Below are positions 45,374 to 55,451 of a DNA stretch of 56,068 nucleotides, in pieces. Under the pieces are notes generated by a model. The model was given only the letters and a program-made list of their open reading frames with translations. It searched no databases and was not told where the DNA came from. The position numbers and the translations under genes are program-made. This DNA is from Bacillus canaveralius (GTDB lineage: Bacteria; Bacillota; Bacilli; Bacillales; Cytobacillaceae), in assembly GCF_002860125.1 (NCBI RefSeq), contig NZ_PGVA01000034.1, positions 1 through 56,068 on the forward strand. The letters are read 5' to 3'. Each line of letters opens with the position of its first letter. Positions within the stretch are counted from its first letter, which is position 1.

Positions 45374-47089
45374 ATGACTGTTAATAAGAAAGATGTTATT
45401 CGTTTGCTGGAAACGATCGCTATCTATTTGGAACTTAAAGGAGAAAATCCGTTCAAAGTTGTCGCATTCCGAAAAGCAGCTACTGCGCTTGAAATGGATG
45501 ACCGCAGCCTTTCAGAGTATGACGACTTGACAAAACTGTCCGGTATTGGAAAAGGAACAACGGCTGTTATCGAAGAATATATCGAAACAGGAAGCTCAAC
45601 TGTGTTAAAAGAACTGCAGGAGGAAGTTCCGCCCGGGTTAATTCCGTTATTACAACTGCCGGGATTGGGCGGAAAGAAAATTGCCAAGCTCCATCAAGAA
45701 CTTGGGATTGAAGATGTTTCCGACCTTTTGGAAGCATGTACGGCAGGAAAAGTTAAGGAGCTTCCCGGATTTGGGAAAAAGACGGAAGAGAAGATCATCG
45801 CTGCCATCAAAAATGCCGGCACGCGTCCTGACCGGCTTCCGGTAGCTTACATGCTTAAAATTGCCGAATCGATAGAAGCGGAGGTTTCAAAGATGCCCGG
45901 GGTTGTAAAGTTTTCCCGCGCCGGAAGCCTCCGCAGATTGCGGGAAACGGTCAGGGATTTAGATTTTATCATTGCGACCGAAAACCCGCTTGCAGTGAAG
46001 CAGCAGCTGCTTGAGCTTCCCGATATTAAGGAAACGATCGCAGCAGGAGAAACAAAGGTATCAGTGACGTTCGATTACAGTTACGATGTTTCCGCGGACT
46101 TTCGTCTTGTCAAACCTGAAGAGTTTGCGACTACCCTTCATCATTTTACAGGCTCGAAAGACCATAATGTCAGAATGAGGCAGCTTGCCAAGGAGCGGGG
46201 CGAAAAAATCAGTGAATACGGTGTTGAAGTGATTGAAACTGGTGAAGTGCTCACCTTCGATTCGGAACATAATTTTTACAAGCATTTTGGATTGCCGTTC
46301 TTTCCTCCGGAAATCCGTGAAGATGGCCGTGAGGTGGAGGAATATTCCGAGGAACTGGAGCTGATCAAGCTCGATGCGATAAACGGTGATCTTCATATGC
46401 ACTCGACCTGGAGTGACGGTGCCCACACGATCGAAGAAATGATTGACGCGTGCAGGCAGAGAGGCTATAAATATATGGCAATCACGGACCACTCCCAGTA
46501 TTTAAAGATCGCAAGCGGCTTAACGCCAGAACGGCTTCGCAAGCAAAAAGAACTGATCAGACAATTAAACGATAGATACGATGATATTGAGATTCTTGCC
46601 GGAGTTGAAATGGATATTTTGCCTGACGGGTCGCTTGATTTTGATGATGATTTGCTTGCGGAAATGGATATTGTCATCGCTTCGATTCATTCCGCTTTCT
46701 CGCAACCAAAAGAGAAAATTATGGAAAGGCTCAAAACGGCGCTGTCAAATCCCCATGTCGACATTATTGCCCATCCAACCGGCCGGGTGATTGGGCGCAG
46801 GAAAGGATATGAAGTCGATATGGATATGCTGATCAAGCTCGCAAAAGAAACAAATACCGCGCTTGAGCTAAATGCCAATCCGAACCGTCTTGATCTGGCA
46901 GCGGCGAATATTCAGAAGGCCCACGAAGCCGGTGTTAAAATCGTAATCAACACGGACGCCCATAAAATAGATACGTTAGCAGATATGGAAATCGGCGTGT
47001 CGGCGGCACGGAAAGGCTGGACACCAAAGTCTTCTGTTCTAAATGCTTTAAGCACAGATGAATTTTTGGACTTTCTGCACCGCCGCTAG
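45374..47089 (+). CDS. polX: DNA polymerase/3'-5' exonuclease PolX
   Basis: Family X polymerase for base excision repair, 571 aa (B. subtilis 570). The N-terminal part has two helix-hairpin-helix motifs (LSGIGKGTTAVIEEYI and LPGLGGKKIAKLHQELG), the palm holds FSRAGSLRRLRETVRDLDFIIAT with the catalytic Asp pair, and the C-terminal PHP domain (from about 335) starts GDLHMHSTWSDG (His341, His343) and ends with INTDAHK, giving the Mn-dependent exonuclease. ATG at 45374; the in-frame ATG at 45347 is not conserved. Confidence 0.95.
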   Translation: MTVNKKDVIRLLETIAIYLELKGENPFKVVAFRKAATALEMDDRSLSEYDDLTKLSGIGKGTTAVIEEYIETGSSTVLKELQEEVPPGLIPLLQLPGLGGKKIAKLHQELGIEDVSDLLEACTAGKVKELPGFGKKTEEKIIAAIKNAGTRPDRLPVAYMLKIAESIEAEVSKMPGVVKFSRAGSLRRLRETVRDLDFIIATENPLAVKQQLLELPDIKETIAAGETKVSVTFDYSYDVSADFRLVKPEEFATTLHHFTGSKDHNVRMRQLAKERGEKISEYGVEVIETGEVLTFDSEHNFYKHFGLPFFPPEIREDGREVEEYSEELELIKLDAINGDLHMHSTWSDGAHTIEEMIDACRQRGYKYMAITDHSQYLKIASGLTPERLRKQKELIRQLNDRYDDIEILAGVEMDILPDGSLDFDDDLLAEMDIVIASIHSAFSQPKEKIMERLKTALSNPHVDIIAHPTGRVIGRRKGYEVDMDMLIKLAKETNTALELNANPNRLDLAAANIQKAHEAGVKIVINTDAHKIDTLADMEIGVSAARKGWTPKSSVLNALSTDEFLDFLHRR

Positions 47090-47128
47090 AACTGGACGCC
47101 AATTACAGCGCGAAAGGAGAGAGTCTCC

Positions 47129-49486
47129 ATGCAGGAAAGAGTATTAAAGGTTCTCGAATTTGATAAAGTGAAGGAGCAGCTGCTTGAGCATGCTTCTTCT
47201 TCGCTCGGCAGGGATAAGGCAAAACAACTGCTGCCATCGAGCGATTTTGCTGAAGTAGTAAAGCTTCATGAGGAAACCGATGAAGCTGTAAAAGTACTTC
47301 GATTAAAAGGTAATGTTCCGCTCGGGGGTATTTTTGATATCCGTCCCCATACAAAAAGAGCCGTTATTGGCGGAATGCTGAATCCGCATGAGCTTGTCGA
47401 GGCAGCAAGTACGATTCATGCGAGCAGGCAGATGAAAAGGTTTATCGAGGATATCCATGAAGAGACAGTGGAACTCCCGATCTTAACGGATTATACAGGC
47501 AAAATTACGGTTCTTGCTGATTTGGAGCAAAATATAAAAATCGCCATCGATGAAAGCGGCGAAGTCCTTGACAGCGCCAGTGAGGCGCTCAGGTCACTGC
47601 GGCATCAGTTAAGAACGAAAGAAGCGCGGGTCCGCGAGCGCCTCGAGAGCATGATACGTTCAACAAATGCCCAAAAAATGTTGTCGGATGCGATTGTCAC
47701 GATTCGAAATGACCGGTTCGTAATTCCTGTCAAGCAGGAATACCGGGGCCATTACGGAGGGATTATCCATGATCAAAGTTCCTCAGGTCAGACATTGTTC
47801 ATTGAACCGCAGGCAATCGTACAATTAAATAATGAGCTGCAAAGCATCCGTGTCAAAGAGCAACAGGAAATTGAAAGAATTTTGATCGACTTGTCGCTAC
47901 AAGTTGGAGAAAGCAAAGAAGAACTGGACCGGATTGTCGATGTTCTGGCTGAACTTGATTTTATGTTCGCGAAAGCCAGGTACAGCAGCCGGATTAAAGC
48001 ATCAAAGCCAAAAATGAACAATGAAGGGCGACTATTTTTGATAAAAGCCCGCCATCCGCTGATATCGATCGATGAGGTTGTCGCAAACGATATTTCGCTT
48101 GGGACGGATTTCTCAACGATTGTGATCACCGGCCCCAATACAGGCGGAAAAACCGTTACTTTAAAAACGGCCGGCCTTTGCACGCTAATGGCCCAGGCAG
48201 GTCTGCAAATTCCTGCGCTCGACGGTTCAGAGCTGGCAGTATTTGATGCAATTTATGCAGATATCGGTGATGAACAATCGATCGAGCAAAGCCTCAGTAC
48301 CTTCTCATCACATATGGTGAACATTGTTGATATTTTATCGAAGGTTGATTTTAACAGCCTTGTCCTGTTTGATGAACTTGGGGCCGGAACCGATCCACAG
48401 GAGGGAGCAGCACTGGCGATCTCGATTCTCGACGAGGTTTATAAACGCGGGGCAAAGGTAATCGCAACGACCCATTACCCGGAATTAAAGGCTTATGGTT
48501 ATAATAGAGAGGGAGTGGTTAATGCAAGTGTCGAATTTGATGTCGAGACATTGAGCCCAACCTATAAACTGTTAATTGGCATACCCGGCCGAAGTAATGC
48601 GTTTGAAATTTCGAAGCGGCTCGGGCTTAGTGATAACGTCATTGCCATTGCCCGTTCGCATGTAAGCGCAGACAGCAACCAGGTTGAAAATATGATTGCC
48701 TCGTTGGAAGCAAACAGGAGGCAGGCTGAGAACGAGCTTGAAGAAGCCCATCAGCTTTTAACGGAAGCAGAAATGCTGCGAAAAGATTTGCAAAAGCAAA
48801 TGGCCACTTATTATGACAAAAAAGACAGCTTACAAGAAAAAGCGGAGAAAAAGGCAGCCGATATTATCGAAACAGCCAAGCAAGAAGCGGAAAGTATTAT
48901 TCGTGAATTAAGGCAGCTGCGCATCGAGAAAAATGCCGAGGTCAAGGAACATGAGCTAATCGATGCTAGAAGGCGTCTCGACGCGGCTGCCCCGCAGAAA
49001 AAAATGAACAAGACCACCGCAAAACAGAAAGAGCAAAAGGATGACTTTAAGCCTGGGGATGAAGTAAAGGTTCTGACTTTTGACCAAAAAGGTCATCTCA
49101 TTGAACGCGTGTCTGAAACAGAATGGCAAGTTCAGATCGGCATTTTGAAAATGAAGGCTGACGAAAAAGATCTCGTCTACGTGGGCCGAGAGAAGCCTGT
49201 TGAAACGAAGCCGATTGCCACCATCAAGGGCAGGGATTACCATGTTGGACTTGAGCTTGATTTGCGGGGCGAACGATATGAAGATGCTTTGTCAAAGGTC
49301 GAAAAGTATCTCGACGATGCCCTCCTGGCAGGCTATCCGCGAGTTTCAATTATTCACGGCAAAGGAACCGGCGCATTGAGGCAGGGAGTTCAGGAGTATC
49401 TGAGAAATCATCGTGCCGTGAAAAAAATTCGTTTCGGGGAAGCCGGTGAAGGCGGGTCGGGTGTGACGATCGCCGAATTTAAATAG
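47129..49486 (+). CDS. mutS2: MutS2 (endonuclease/ribosome-collision factor)
   Basis: A 785-aa MutS-like ATPase without the mismatch-recognition domain. In B. subtilis MutS2 has been tied to recombination control and to splitting collided ribosomes. Clamp/lever helices (about 1-290), ATPase with Walker A GPNTGGKT at 335-342 and Walker [17 protein letters not shown], a long coiled coil (about 510-630), a KOW-like part ([11 protein letters not shown]) and a C-terminal Smr nuclease domain with [12 protein letters not shown] and [15 protein letters not shown] follows AAAGGAGAG. It is 40 bp after polX. Confidence 0.96.
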   Translation: MQERVLKVLEFDKVKEQLLEHASSSLGRDKAKQLLPSSDFAEVVKLHEETDEAVKVLRLKGNVPLGGIFDIRPHTKRAVIGGMLNPHELVEAASTIHASRQMKRFIEDIHEETVELPILTDYTGKITVLADLEQNIKIAIDESGEVLDSASEALRSLRHQLRTKEARVRERLESMIRSTNAQKMLSDAIVTIRNDRFVIPVKQEYRGHYGGIIHDQSSSGQTLFIEPQAIVQLNNELQSIRVKEQQEIERILIDLSLQVGESKEELDRIVDVLAELDFMFAKARYSSRIKASKPKMNNEGRLFLIKARHPLISIDEVVANDISLGTDFSTIVITGPNTGGKTVTLKTAGLCTLMAQAGLQIPALDGSELAVFDAIYADIGDEQSIEQSLSTFSSHMVNIVDILSKVDFNSLVLFDELGAGTDPQEGAALAISILDEVYKRGAKVIATTHYPELKAYGYNREGVVNASVEFDVETLSPTYKLLIGIPGRSNAFEISKRLGLSDNVIAIARSHVSADSNQVENMIASLEANRRQAENELEEAHQLLTEAEMLRKDLQKQMATYYDKKDSLQEKAEKKAADIIETAKQEAESIIRELRQLRIEKNAEVKEHELIDARRRLDAAAPQKKMNKTTAKQKEQKDDFKPGDEVKVLTFDQKGHLIERVSETEWQVQIGILKMKADEKDLVYVGREKPVETKPIATIKGRDYHVGLELDLRGERYEDALSKVEKYLDDALLAGYPRVSIIHGKGTGALRQGVQEYLRNHRAVKKIRFGEAGEGGSGVTIAEFK

Positions 49487-49504
49487 TTGGCAGGGAGAAT
49501 CGAT

Positions 49505-49909
49505 ATGAACCAATTTTGGGAGAACGAGTATGTATTGACGGCAGCGAATTATAGTGTAGTCATCCTTTGTATTGTTGTCTTTTTGGCCATGTTTGAACTA
49601 GTTACAAAATATAATAATTGGGAAGAAATAAAGAAAGGCAACTTGGCAGTGGCAATGGCTACAGGCGGGAAAATATTCGGGATCGCCAATGTTTTCAGCC
49701 ATTCAATCGTGCAGCATGATACACTATTTACGATGATTGGCTGGGGGCTTTTCGGCTTCTTCCTGCTGCTGCTCGGCTACTTTATTTATGAATTTCTCAC
49801 TCCAAAATTTAAAATTGATGATGAAATAAAAAATGATAACCGGGCCGTCGGCTTTATTTCGCTCGTTATTTCGGTTGGTTTGTCATTCGTAATCGGAGCG
49901 GGGATATAA
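49505..49909 (+). CDS. yshE: DUF350 family membrane protein YshE
   Basis: A 134-aa membrane protein with four hydrophobic segments, of the DUF350 family; function unknown. The core KKGNLAVAMATGGKIFGIANVFSHSIVQHDTL, between the first and second helix pairs, and DNRAVGFISLVISVGLSFVIGAGI at the end are typical. ATG at 49505 is about 8 nt after CAGGGAGA; the frame stays open back to the end of mutS2, but nothing supports an earlier start. Followed 12 bp later by a tiny membrane peptide gene. Confidence 0.87.
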   Translation: MNQFWENEYVLTAANYSVVILCIVVFLAMFELVTKYNNWEEIKKGNLAVAMATGGKIFGIANVFSHSIVQHDTLFTMIGWGLFGFFLLLLGYFIYEFLTPKFKIDDEIKNDNRAVGFISLVISVGLSFVIGAGI

Positions 49910-49921
49910 GGGGAGACGAAG

Positions 49922-50005
49922 TTGGAAACATTAGCAAAGGTATTGTTGGCATTATGCGGCCTGTTCGTATTGATCGGCCTTGTTTATATGGTGTTTTTTG
50001 CATAA
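49922..50005 (+). CDS. Candidate 27-aa single-span membrane peptide
   Basis: A short frame with TTG start at 49922 after GGGGAG (49910-49915, 6-nt spacer). It reads ETLAKVLLALCGLFVLIG then LVYMVFFA: one hydrophobic helix with a short polar N-terminus. It is only 12 bp from yshE and ends 3 bp before a strong terminator, so it would be the last gene of the mutS2-yshE transcript. Compact spacing, a good ribosome site and a terminator that respects its stop argue that it is real. No family recognised. Confidence 0.55.
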   Translation: METLAKVLLALCGLFVLIGLVYMVFFA

Positions 50006-50008
50006 GTG

Positions 50009-50046
50009 AAACCGGGACTTGCTGAGCAGGTACCGGTTTATTTTTA
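50009..50046 (+). terminator. Terminator after the yshE group
   Basis: AAACCGG (50009-50015) pairs with CCGGTTT (50033-50039), with further inner pairing (ACTTGC/GCAGGT) and a T-rich tail. Confidence 0.9.
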
Positions 50047-50092
50047 TCGATTAATCGTTGGGCCATAGCCGCAGAAGTCAAATTCGTGACAA

Positions 50093-50141
50093 ATGCGTTC
50101 GGACTATTCTATTTGTCATGGAATCTTCATTATATTATAAT
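50093..50141 (+). promoter_or_regulatory. lcfA promoter with an inverted repeat
   Basis: TTGTCA (50113-50118), 17-bp spacer, TATAAT (50136-50141). The -35 is part of an inverted repeat TGACAAAT-N16-ATTTGTCA. This is not the FadR consensus; another regulator may bind. Confidence 0.65.
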
Positions 50142-50194
50142 TAGGTGGAAACAGTTTGAATGTTCTAAAAATTCTTCAGAACAGGAGGAAGTGT

Positions 50195-51898
50195 ATGTCA
50201 GAGAATAGACCATGGATCAAACATTACCCAGAAGAAATCCCCTCGACCCTTACTTACAGTAATGAGCCAGTCCATCAGTATTTAACACGGGCTGCAGAGG
50301 AGTTTCCCGAAAAACCAGCCATTCACTTCATGGGAAAAGAGCTGACTTATCAACAGGTTTATGACTCAGCACGCAAGTTTGCCGGATATTTGCAAAGCCT
50401 GGGCATCAAAAAGGGCGACAGGGTTGCAATTATGCTGCCAAACACCCCTTCGGCGGTGATTGTCTATTACGGGATATTGCAGGCAGGAGCTATTGTTGTT
50501 CAAACAAATCCGCTCTATATGGAGCGGGAGCTTGAATACCAAATGAAGGATTCAGGAGCAAAAGTAATTATTACCCTTGATATCTTATTCCCGAGGGTAA
50601 CGAAGGTGATGCCGAAGACTGATCTTGAGCACATAATTGTAACCGCTATCAAAGATTATCTCCCGTTTCCAAAAAATCTTGTTTATCCGTTTATTCAGAA
50701 AAAGCAATACGGAATAGTAGTCAACGTGAAGCATGAAGGGAACCATCATTTGCTGGCAGAAATACTTAAACAGCCGCTGAGGCCGATTGCAGAACATGAA
50801 TTTGATTATGAAGAAGATCTCGCTTTGCTTCAATACACCGGCGGAACAACCGGATTTCCAAAAGGGGTGATGTTGACCCATAAAAACCTTATCGCCAATG
50901 CGGTAATGTGCCAGGCCTGGCTTTATAAGTGCAAGCGTGGCGAGGAAATTGTCCTCGGAATTTTACCGTTTTTCCACGTGTATGGGATGACTACTGTTCT
51001 TTTGTTGTCTGTCATGCAGGCTTACAAAATGGTGTTGCTTCCAAAGTTTGACGCGGAAACCACCTTAAAGACAATCCAGAAGCAGCGTCCAACATTGTTT
51101 CCAGGTGCTCCAACCGTTTATATTGGCCTATTAAACCATCCGGATTTACAAAAATACGATCTATCTTCAATTGATTCGTGCATAAGTGGCTCTGCCCCGC
51201 TACCTGTCGAGGTTCAGCAAAACTTTGAACAAGCAACCGGCGGAAAACTGGTCGAAGGCTACGGCTTGACGGAATCTTCCCCGGTCACGCATGCGAATTT
51301 CTTATGGGACCGTCCACGGGTTAAAGGCAGTATTGGAGTTCCGTGGCCTGATACGGACAGTACAGTTCTTTCAATGGAAACCGGGGAACCGCTTCCGCCA
51401 GGGGAAATCGGCGAAATTGCCGTGAAAGGGCCTCAAGTAATGAAGGGCTACTGGAACCGTCCGGAAGATACGGCACAAACATTGAAGGATGGCTGGCTGT
51501 TGACCGGAGATCTTGGTTATATGGATGATGATGGATATTTTTACGTTGTTGACCGGAAGAAGGACATGATTATTGCTGGAGGCTTTAATATTTATCCTCG
51601 TGAAATTGAAGAAGTCCTTTATGAGCACCCTGATGTCCAGGAAGTCGTTGCCGCAGGCATTCCTGATCCGTACCGCGGGGAAACGGTAAAAGCATACGTT
51701 GTTTTAAAAGAAGGTTCCTCTTTATCCAGTGCAGAATTGGATGAATTTGCCCGCAAGCATTTGGCAGCTTACAAAGTTCCAAGAGTGTATGAATTCAGAA
51801 GTGAGCTTCCAAAGACAGCGGTAGGGAAAATTTTAAGGAGAGCACTTGTAGAGGAAGAGAAAAAGCGGTTTGAAGAAGAAGAGAAAAAACAAGCTTAA
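50195..51898 (+). CDS. lcfA: Long-chain-fatty-acid--CoA ligase
   Basis: Activates fatty acids to acyl-CoA using ATP, the first step of beta-oxidation. The protein is 567 aa (B. subtilis LcfA 560). AMP-binding enzyme motifs: LLQYTGGTTGFPKGVMLTHKN (phosphate loop), EGYGLTESSPVTH, GWLLTGDLGYMDDDGYFYVVDRKKDMIIAGGFNIYPREIEEVL and the C-terminal catalytic Lys in PKTAVGKILRRAL. ATG at 50195 follows AGGAGG (50183-50188). Separate transcript from fadR but the same pathway. Confidence 0.96.
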   Translation: MSENRPWIKHYPEEIPSTLTYSNEPVHQYLTRAAEEFPEKPAIHFMGKELTYQQVYDSARKFAGYLQSLGIKKGDRVAIMLPNTPSAVIVYYGILQAGAIVVQTNPLYMERELEYQMKDSGAKVIITLDILFPRVTKVMPKTDLEHIIVTAIKDYLPFPKNLVYPFIQKKQYGIVVNVKHEGNHHLLAEILKQPLRPIAEHEFDYEEDLALLQYTGGTTGFPKGVMLTHKNLIANAVMCQAWLYKCKRGEEIVLGILPFFHVYGMTTVLLLSVMQAYKMVLLPKFDAETTLKTIQKQRPTLFPGAPTVYIGLLNHPDLQKYDLSSIDSCISGSAPLPVEVQQNFEQATGGKLVEGYGLTESSPVTHANFLWDRPRVKGSIGVPWPDTDSTVLSMETGEPLPPGEIGEIAVKGPQVMKGYWNRPEDTAQTLKDGWLLTGDLGYMDDDGYFYVVDRKKDMIIAGGFNIYPREIEEVLYEHPDVQEVVAAGIPDPYRGETVKAYVVLKEGSSLSSAELDEFARKHLAAYKVPRVYEFRSELPKTAVGKILRRALVEEEKKRFEEEEKKQA

Positions 51899-51934
51899 TT
51901 TTTTTTTCTGTGATGATCACGGCTCTTTAATTCA

Positions 51935-51959
51935 AACAGGCAATGCTTGCCAGCCTGTT
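51935..51959 (+). other. Hairpin after lcfA
   Basis: AACAGGC pairs with GCCTGTT around an 11-nt loop. No T-tract follows, so it is at best a weak terminator. Confidence 0.35.
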
Positions 51960-52013
51960 CACAGACTGTCATAATAAACTAGACAAGATCAAATGAAATA
52001 AACAGATATTTTC

Positions 52014-52042
52014 TTGACAGAAAACTTTTGTGCAACTATTAT
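52014..52042 (+). promoter_or_regulatory. fadR-fadB-etfBA promoter
   Basis: TTGACA (52014-52019), 17-bp spacer, TATTAT (52037-52042); start near 52049, inside the FadR box. Confidence 0.85.
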
Positions 52043-52049
52043 AAAAATA

Positions 52050-52067
52050 TGAATGACTATTCATTCA
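52050..52067. promoter_or_regulatory. FadR operator
   Basis: TGAATGACTATTCATTCA agrees fully with the B. subtilis FadR consensus TGAATGAMTANTCATTCA. It sits over the start site of the operon that encodes FadR, so FadR should repress itself, fadB and etfBA; long-chain acyl-CoA releases it. Confidence 0.92.
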
Positions 52068-52172
52068 TATTTTTATAGGTTGCACTTTTTTATTGATAAT
52101 TATGGAGAGTGGTTTTTCAATATGACAGTTTTGAAAAAACAAAGTCAGCATTTTTTGAAAGGGGGCAGCGGC

Positions 52173-52763
52173 TTGAAAAAAAGTAAGCCGAAATACATGC
52201 AGATCATCGATGCCGCGGTCATCATCATTGCCGAAAACGGCTACCATCAAGCCCAGGTATCTAAAATCGCCAAGCAGGCGGGCGTGGCTGACGGAACGAT
52301 TTATCTATACTTCAAAAACAAAGAAGACATCTTAATTTCCCTCTTTCAAGAGAAAATGGGTGACTTTGTGGAAAAAATCGAACAAATGATTGCAGGAAAA
52401 GAACAGGCTGCAGAGAAATTATTAGTGATGGTCGAAAACCATTTCAGGATGCTGTCAGAGGATCACCATCTGGCGATTGTCACCCAGCTTGAGCTGAGGC
52501 AGTCAAATAAAGATTTACGTTTAAAAATCAATGAAGTGTTAAAAGGTTACTTGCAAGTAGTAGATAAGATTCTCTTGGAGGGCAAGGAAAATGGTGAGTT
52601 TTCAAGCGATCTTGATGTCCGGCTTGCCAGGCAAATGATTTTTGGAACGATGGACGAAACGGTGACAACCTGGGTAATGAACGAGCAAAAATACGATCTT
52701 ACCGCATTGGCCGGCCCTGTCCACCGTCTGCTCGTCAATGGCTGCGGAAACGCGGGGCATTAA
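52173..52763 (+). CDS. fadR: TetR-family fatty-acid degradation repressor FadR
   Basis: Represses beta-oxidation genes until long-chain acyl-CoA binds. The protein is 196 aa (B. subtilis FadR/YsiA 194). The N-terminal helix-turn-helix is PKYMQIIDAAVIIIAENGYHQAQVSKIAKQAGVADGTIYLYFKNKEDILISLF; the C-terminal part, with VTQLELRQSN and RLARQMIFGTMDETVTTWVM, forms the acyl-CoA tunnel. TTG at 52173 follows AAAGGGGGCAG; in-frame codons back to 52053 would place the start inside the operator. The leader is about 125 nt. Confidence 0.94.
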   Translation: MKKSKPKYMQIIDAAVIIIAENGYHQAQVSKIAKQAGVADGTIYLYFKNKEDILISLFQEKMGDFVEKIEQMIAGKEQAAEKLLVMVENHFRMLSEDHHLAIVTQLELRQSNKDLRLKINEVLKGYLQVVDKILLEGKENGEFSSDLDVRLARQMIFGTMDETVTTWVMNEQKYDLTALAGPVHRLLVNGCGNAGH

Positions 52764-52793
52764 TCTGCAAGATTTATACGAGGAGGAATGATA

Positions 52794-53567
52794 ATGGAAT
52801 TTTTAAAATGGTCCAGCTCTGATCGAGTCGCAACGATTATGCTTGAACGGCCGCCGGCCAATGCCCTTTCTTCAGGCGTTTTGAAAGAGCTTTCGGCCGT
52901 ATTGGACGAGATTGAGTTCAATGATGATGTCAGGGTAGTTCTTATTCACGGAGAAGGACGCTTTTTCTCGGCTGGGGCAGATATTAAGGAATTCACAACC
53001 ATCGAAACGGGTGAAGAGTTTGCCGTGTTGGCAGGCTATGGGCAGCAATTGTTTGAGCGGATGGAGCAATTTCCAAAGCCGATTATTGCCGCGATTCATG
53101 GTGCAGCTCTTGGCGGAGGTCTTGAACTTGCAATGGCCTGCCACTTCCGTCTTGTCACCGAGACTGCAAAGCTAGGGCTCCCAGAGCTGCAGCTTGGATT
53201 GGTTCCCGGTTTTGCCGGCTCGCAACGGCTGCCCCGCTATGTCGGTATGGCAAGGGCTGCGGAAATGCTGTTGACGAGTGACCCGATCACCGGTGTTGAG
53301 GCCGTCCAATTTGGACTCGCCAACCATGCCTATCCGGAAGGGGAGTTGCTCGAAAACGCTTATAAAATCGCTAAAAAAATTGCGAAAAAAAGCCCTGTTT
53401 CCGTCAAAGCAGCAATCGAGCTTTTAAATTACGAAAAAACAAGTGAATTTTACAGCGGCGTCCAAAAGGAGGCAGAGCTTTTCGGCAAAGTTTTTATGTC
53501 CAAGGATGGACAGGAAGGAATCAAGGCATTTATCGAGAAGCGCGAGCCGGAGTTCAAGGGAAAGTAA
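52794..53567 (+). CDS. fadB: Enoyl-CoA hydratase
   Basis: Hydrates trans-2-enoyl-CoA in beta-oxidation. The protein is 257 aa of the crotonase superfamily. FFSAGADIKEF and IHGAALGGGLELAMACHFRL form the oxyanion hole; LGLPELQLGLVPGFAGSQRLPRYVG carries a catalytic Glu. ATG at 52794 is 7 nt after AGGAGG (52781-52786); ATG at 52788 is too close. Second gene of the fadR operon, 30 bp after fadR. Confidence 0.94.
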   Translation: MEFLKWSSSDRVATIMLERPPANALSSGVLKELSAVLDEIEFNDDVRVVLIHGEGRFFSAGADIKEFTTIETGEEFAVLAGYGQQLFERMEQFPKPIIAAIHGAALGGGLELAMACHFRLVTETAKLGLPELQLGLVPGFAGSQRLPRYVGMARAAEMLLTSDPITGVEAVQFGLANHAYPEGELLENAYKIAKKIAKKSPVSVKAAIELLNYEKTSEFYSGVQKEAELFGKVFMSKDGQEGIKAFIEKREPEFKGK

Positions 53568-53606
53568 GCTTGCAATTTGCCATAAATTTATTTTGGAGGG
53601 GACACA

Positions 53607-54380
53607 ATGAACATTTACGTGTTGATGAAAAGAACTTTTGATACTGAAGAGAAAATTACGATTTCCGGCGGGAAAATCAATGAAGATGGTGCAGAGTATA
53701 TTATCAACCCTTACGATGAATATGCGATAGAAGAAGCGATTCAGGTTCGTGATGCTCATGGCGGAGAAGTAACCGTTATTTCGGTAGGTAATGAAGAAGC
53801 AGAAAAACAGCTGCGCACTGCCTTGGCAATGGGCGCAGACAAGGCTGTTCTCATCAATACAGAGGATGACCTTGAATACGGTGACCAGTTTACAACAGCA
53901 AAAATTTTAGCTGAATACTTAAAGGATAAAGAAGCAGACCTGATTTTGGGAGGGAACGTGGCGATCGATGGCGGTTCCGGCCAGGTTGGCCCACGCGTTG
54001 CCGAACTATTGGGAATCTCCTATGTAACCACGATTACAAAGCTTAGCATTGATGGCGGCACTGTCACCGTTGTCCGTGATGTCGAAGGAGATTCGGAAGT
54101 AATAGAAACAAGCCTTCCGCTGCTTGTCACGGCACAGCAGGGACTGAATGAACCGCGCTATCCTTCTCTTCCGGGAATCATGAAGGCGAAAAAGAAACCG
54201 TTTGACGAGCTTGAACTCGATGATATTGATCTGGACGAAGATGACGTCGAAGCGAAGACGAAAACAATTGAAATTTATCTTCCACCTCAAAAAGATGCCG
54301 GAAAGGTGCTTGAAGGTGACTTGGGAGACCAGGTAAAAGAGCTTGTCAGCCTTCTTCACACTGAGGCAAAAGTCGTCTAA
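53607..54380 (+). CDS. etfB: Electron transfer flavoprotein beta subunit
   Basis: Small subunit of the heterodimer that takes electrons from acyl-CoA dehydrogenase to the respiratory chain. The protein is 257 aa, binds AMP. N-terminal INIYVLMKRTFDTE-like start (NIYVLMKRTFDTEEKI), nucleotide-binding DLILGGNVAIDGGSGQVGPRVAELLG and the ETF-beta signature near VTAQQGLNEPRYPSLPGIMKAKKKP. ATG follows TTGGAGGGG, 39 bp after fadB. Confidence 0.95.
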   Translation: MNIYVLMKRTFDTEEKITISGGKINEDGAEYIINPYDEYAIEEAIQVRDAHGGEVTVISVGNEEAEKQLRTALAMGADKAVLINTEDDLEYGDQFTTAKILAEYLKDKEADLILGGNVAIDGGSGQVGPRVAELLGISYVTTITKLSIDGGTVTVVRDVEGDSEVIETSLPLLVTAQQGLNEPRYPSLPGIMKAKKKPFDELELDDIDLDEDDVEAKTKTIEIYLPPQKDAGKVLEGDLGDQVKELVSLLHTEAKVV

Positions 54381-54457
54381 CACGGCGATCCGAAGCTGGG
54401 ACTTCCGGAGAACAAGAAATCGGAATTTTTAAATAAAAATCAGGGGGTAAAACATAT

Positions 54458-55435
54458 ATGGCCAGAAAAGTATTAGTGTTAGGCGAAGTCCGTGACGGAT
54501 CATTGCGCAACGTTTCGTTTGAGGCGGCTGCTGCAGGGAAATCAGTAGCAGAAGGCGGTGAGGTAGTTGGTGTTCTCGTCGGCAGTTCTGTAAGCGCTTT
54601 AGGGGAAGAATTCATCCAGTACGGTGCGGACCGGGTCGTAATCGTTGAAAATGAAAAATTGGGCCAATATACGTCAGATGGTTATGCACAGGCATTGATG
54701 GCTGTTATTGAATCGGAACAGCCGGAAGGACTTATCTTTGGCCATACTGCGCTTGGAAAAGACTTGTCTCCAAAAATTGCAGCCAAGCTTGATTCCGGTC
54801 TTATCTCTGATGTTACGGCGGTCGAGGCAGCAGGCGGCAACCTCGTATTCACACGTCCGATTTATTCAGGAAAAGCTTTTGAAAAGAAAATCATTACTGA
54901 GGGCATTATTTTTGCAACGATCCGCCCTAACAATATTGACCCGCTTGCAAAGGATGAAGCACGCGCAGGCGATGTATCTGCTCTAGCTGTTGAAATTACC
55001 GATCTGCGTACAGTTATTAAGGATGTTGTCCGCAAAGCAAGTGAAGGCGTTGATTTGTCAGAAGCAAAAGTAGTGGTCGCCGGCGGGCGCGGCGTAAAAA
55101 GCGAAGACGGCTTCGAACCGTTAAAGGAACTGGCCCAAGTGCTCGGAGGCGCTGTCGGCGCTTCACGCGGTGCTTGTGATGCGGAATATTGCGATTATTC
55201 CTTGCAGATTGGCCAAACAGGAAAGGTTGTCACTCCAGACCTTTACATTGCATGCGGAATATCGGGCGCAATCCAGCATTTAGCGGGAATGTCCAATTCA
55301 AAGGTCATTGTCGCGATCAATAAAGATCCGGAAGCAAATATTTTCAAAGTGGCCGATTATGGAATAGTCGGTGATTTGTTTGAAGTCGTGCCAATGCTGA
55401 CAGAGGAATTCAAGAAGCTGAAAGTTCATTCTTAA
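54458..55435 (+). CDS. etfA: Electron transfer flavoprotein alpha subunit
   Basis: FAD-binding subunit of ETF, 325 aa. The N-terminal domain has [29 protein letters not shown]; the C-terminal FAD-binding region has [96 protein letters not shown] at 54458 follows CAGGGGG. It ends the fadR-fadB-etfBA operon and is followed by a terminator. Confidence 0.96.
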   Translation: MARKVLVLGEVRDGSLRNVSFEAAAAGKSVAEGGEVVGVLVGSSVSALGEEFIQYGADRVVIVENEKLGQYTSDGYAQALMAVIESEQPEGLIFGHTALGKDLSPKIAAKLDSGLISDVTAVEAAGGNLVFTRPIYSGKAFEKKIITEGIIFATIRPNNIDPLAKDEARAGDVSALAVEITDLRTVIKDVVRKASEGVDLSEAKVVVAGGRGVKSEDGFEPLKELAQVLGGAVGASRGACDAEYCDYSLQIGQTGKVVTPDLYIACGISGAIQHLAGMSNSKVIVAINKDPEANIFKVADYGIVGDLFEVVPMLTEEFKKLKVHS

Positions 55436-55451
55436 TCTTCGGGAAAAGTCG

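Noticed and set aside
52053-52172. Upstream start for fadR
   Set aside because: Would put the start codon inside the FadR operator and add 40 residues not seen in the family.
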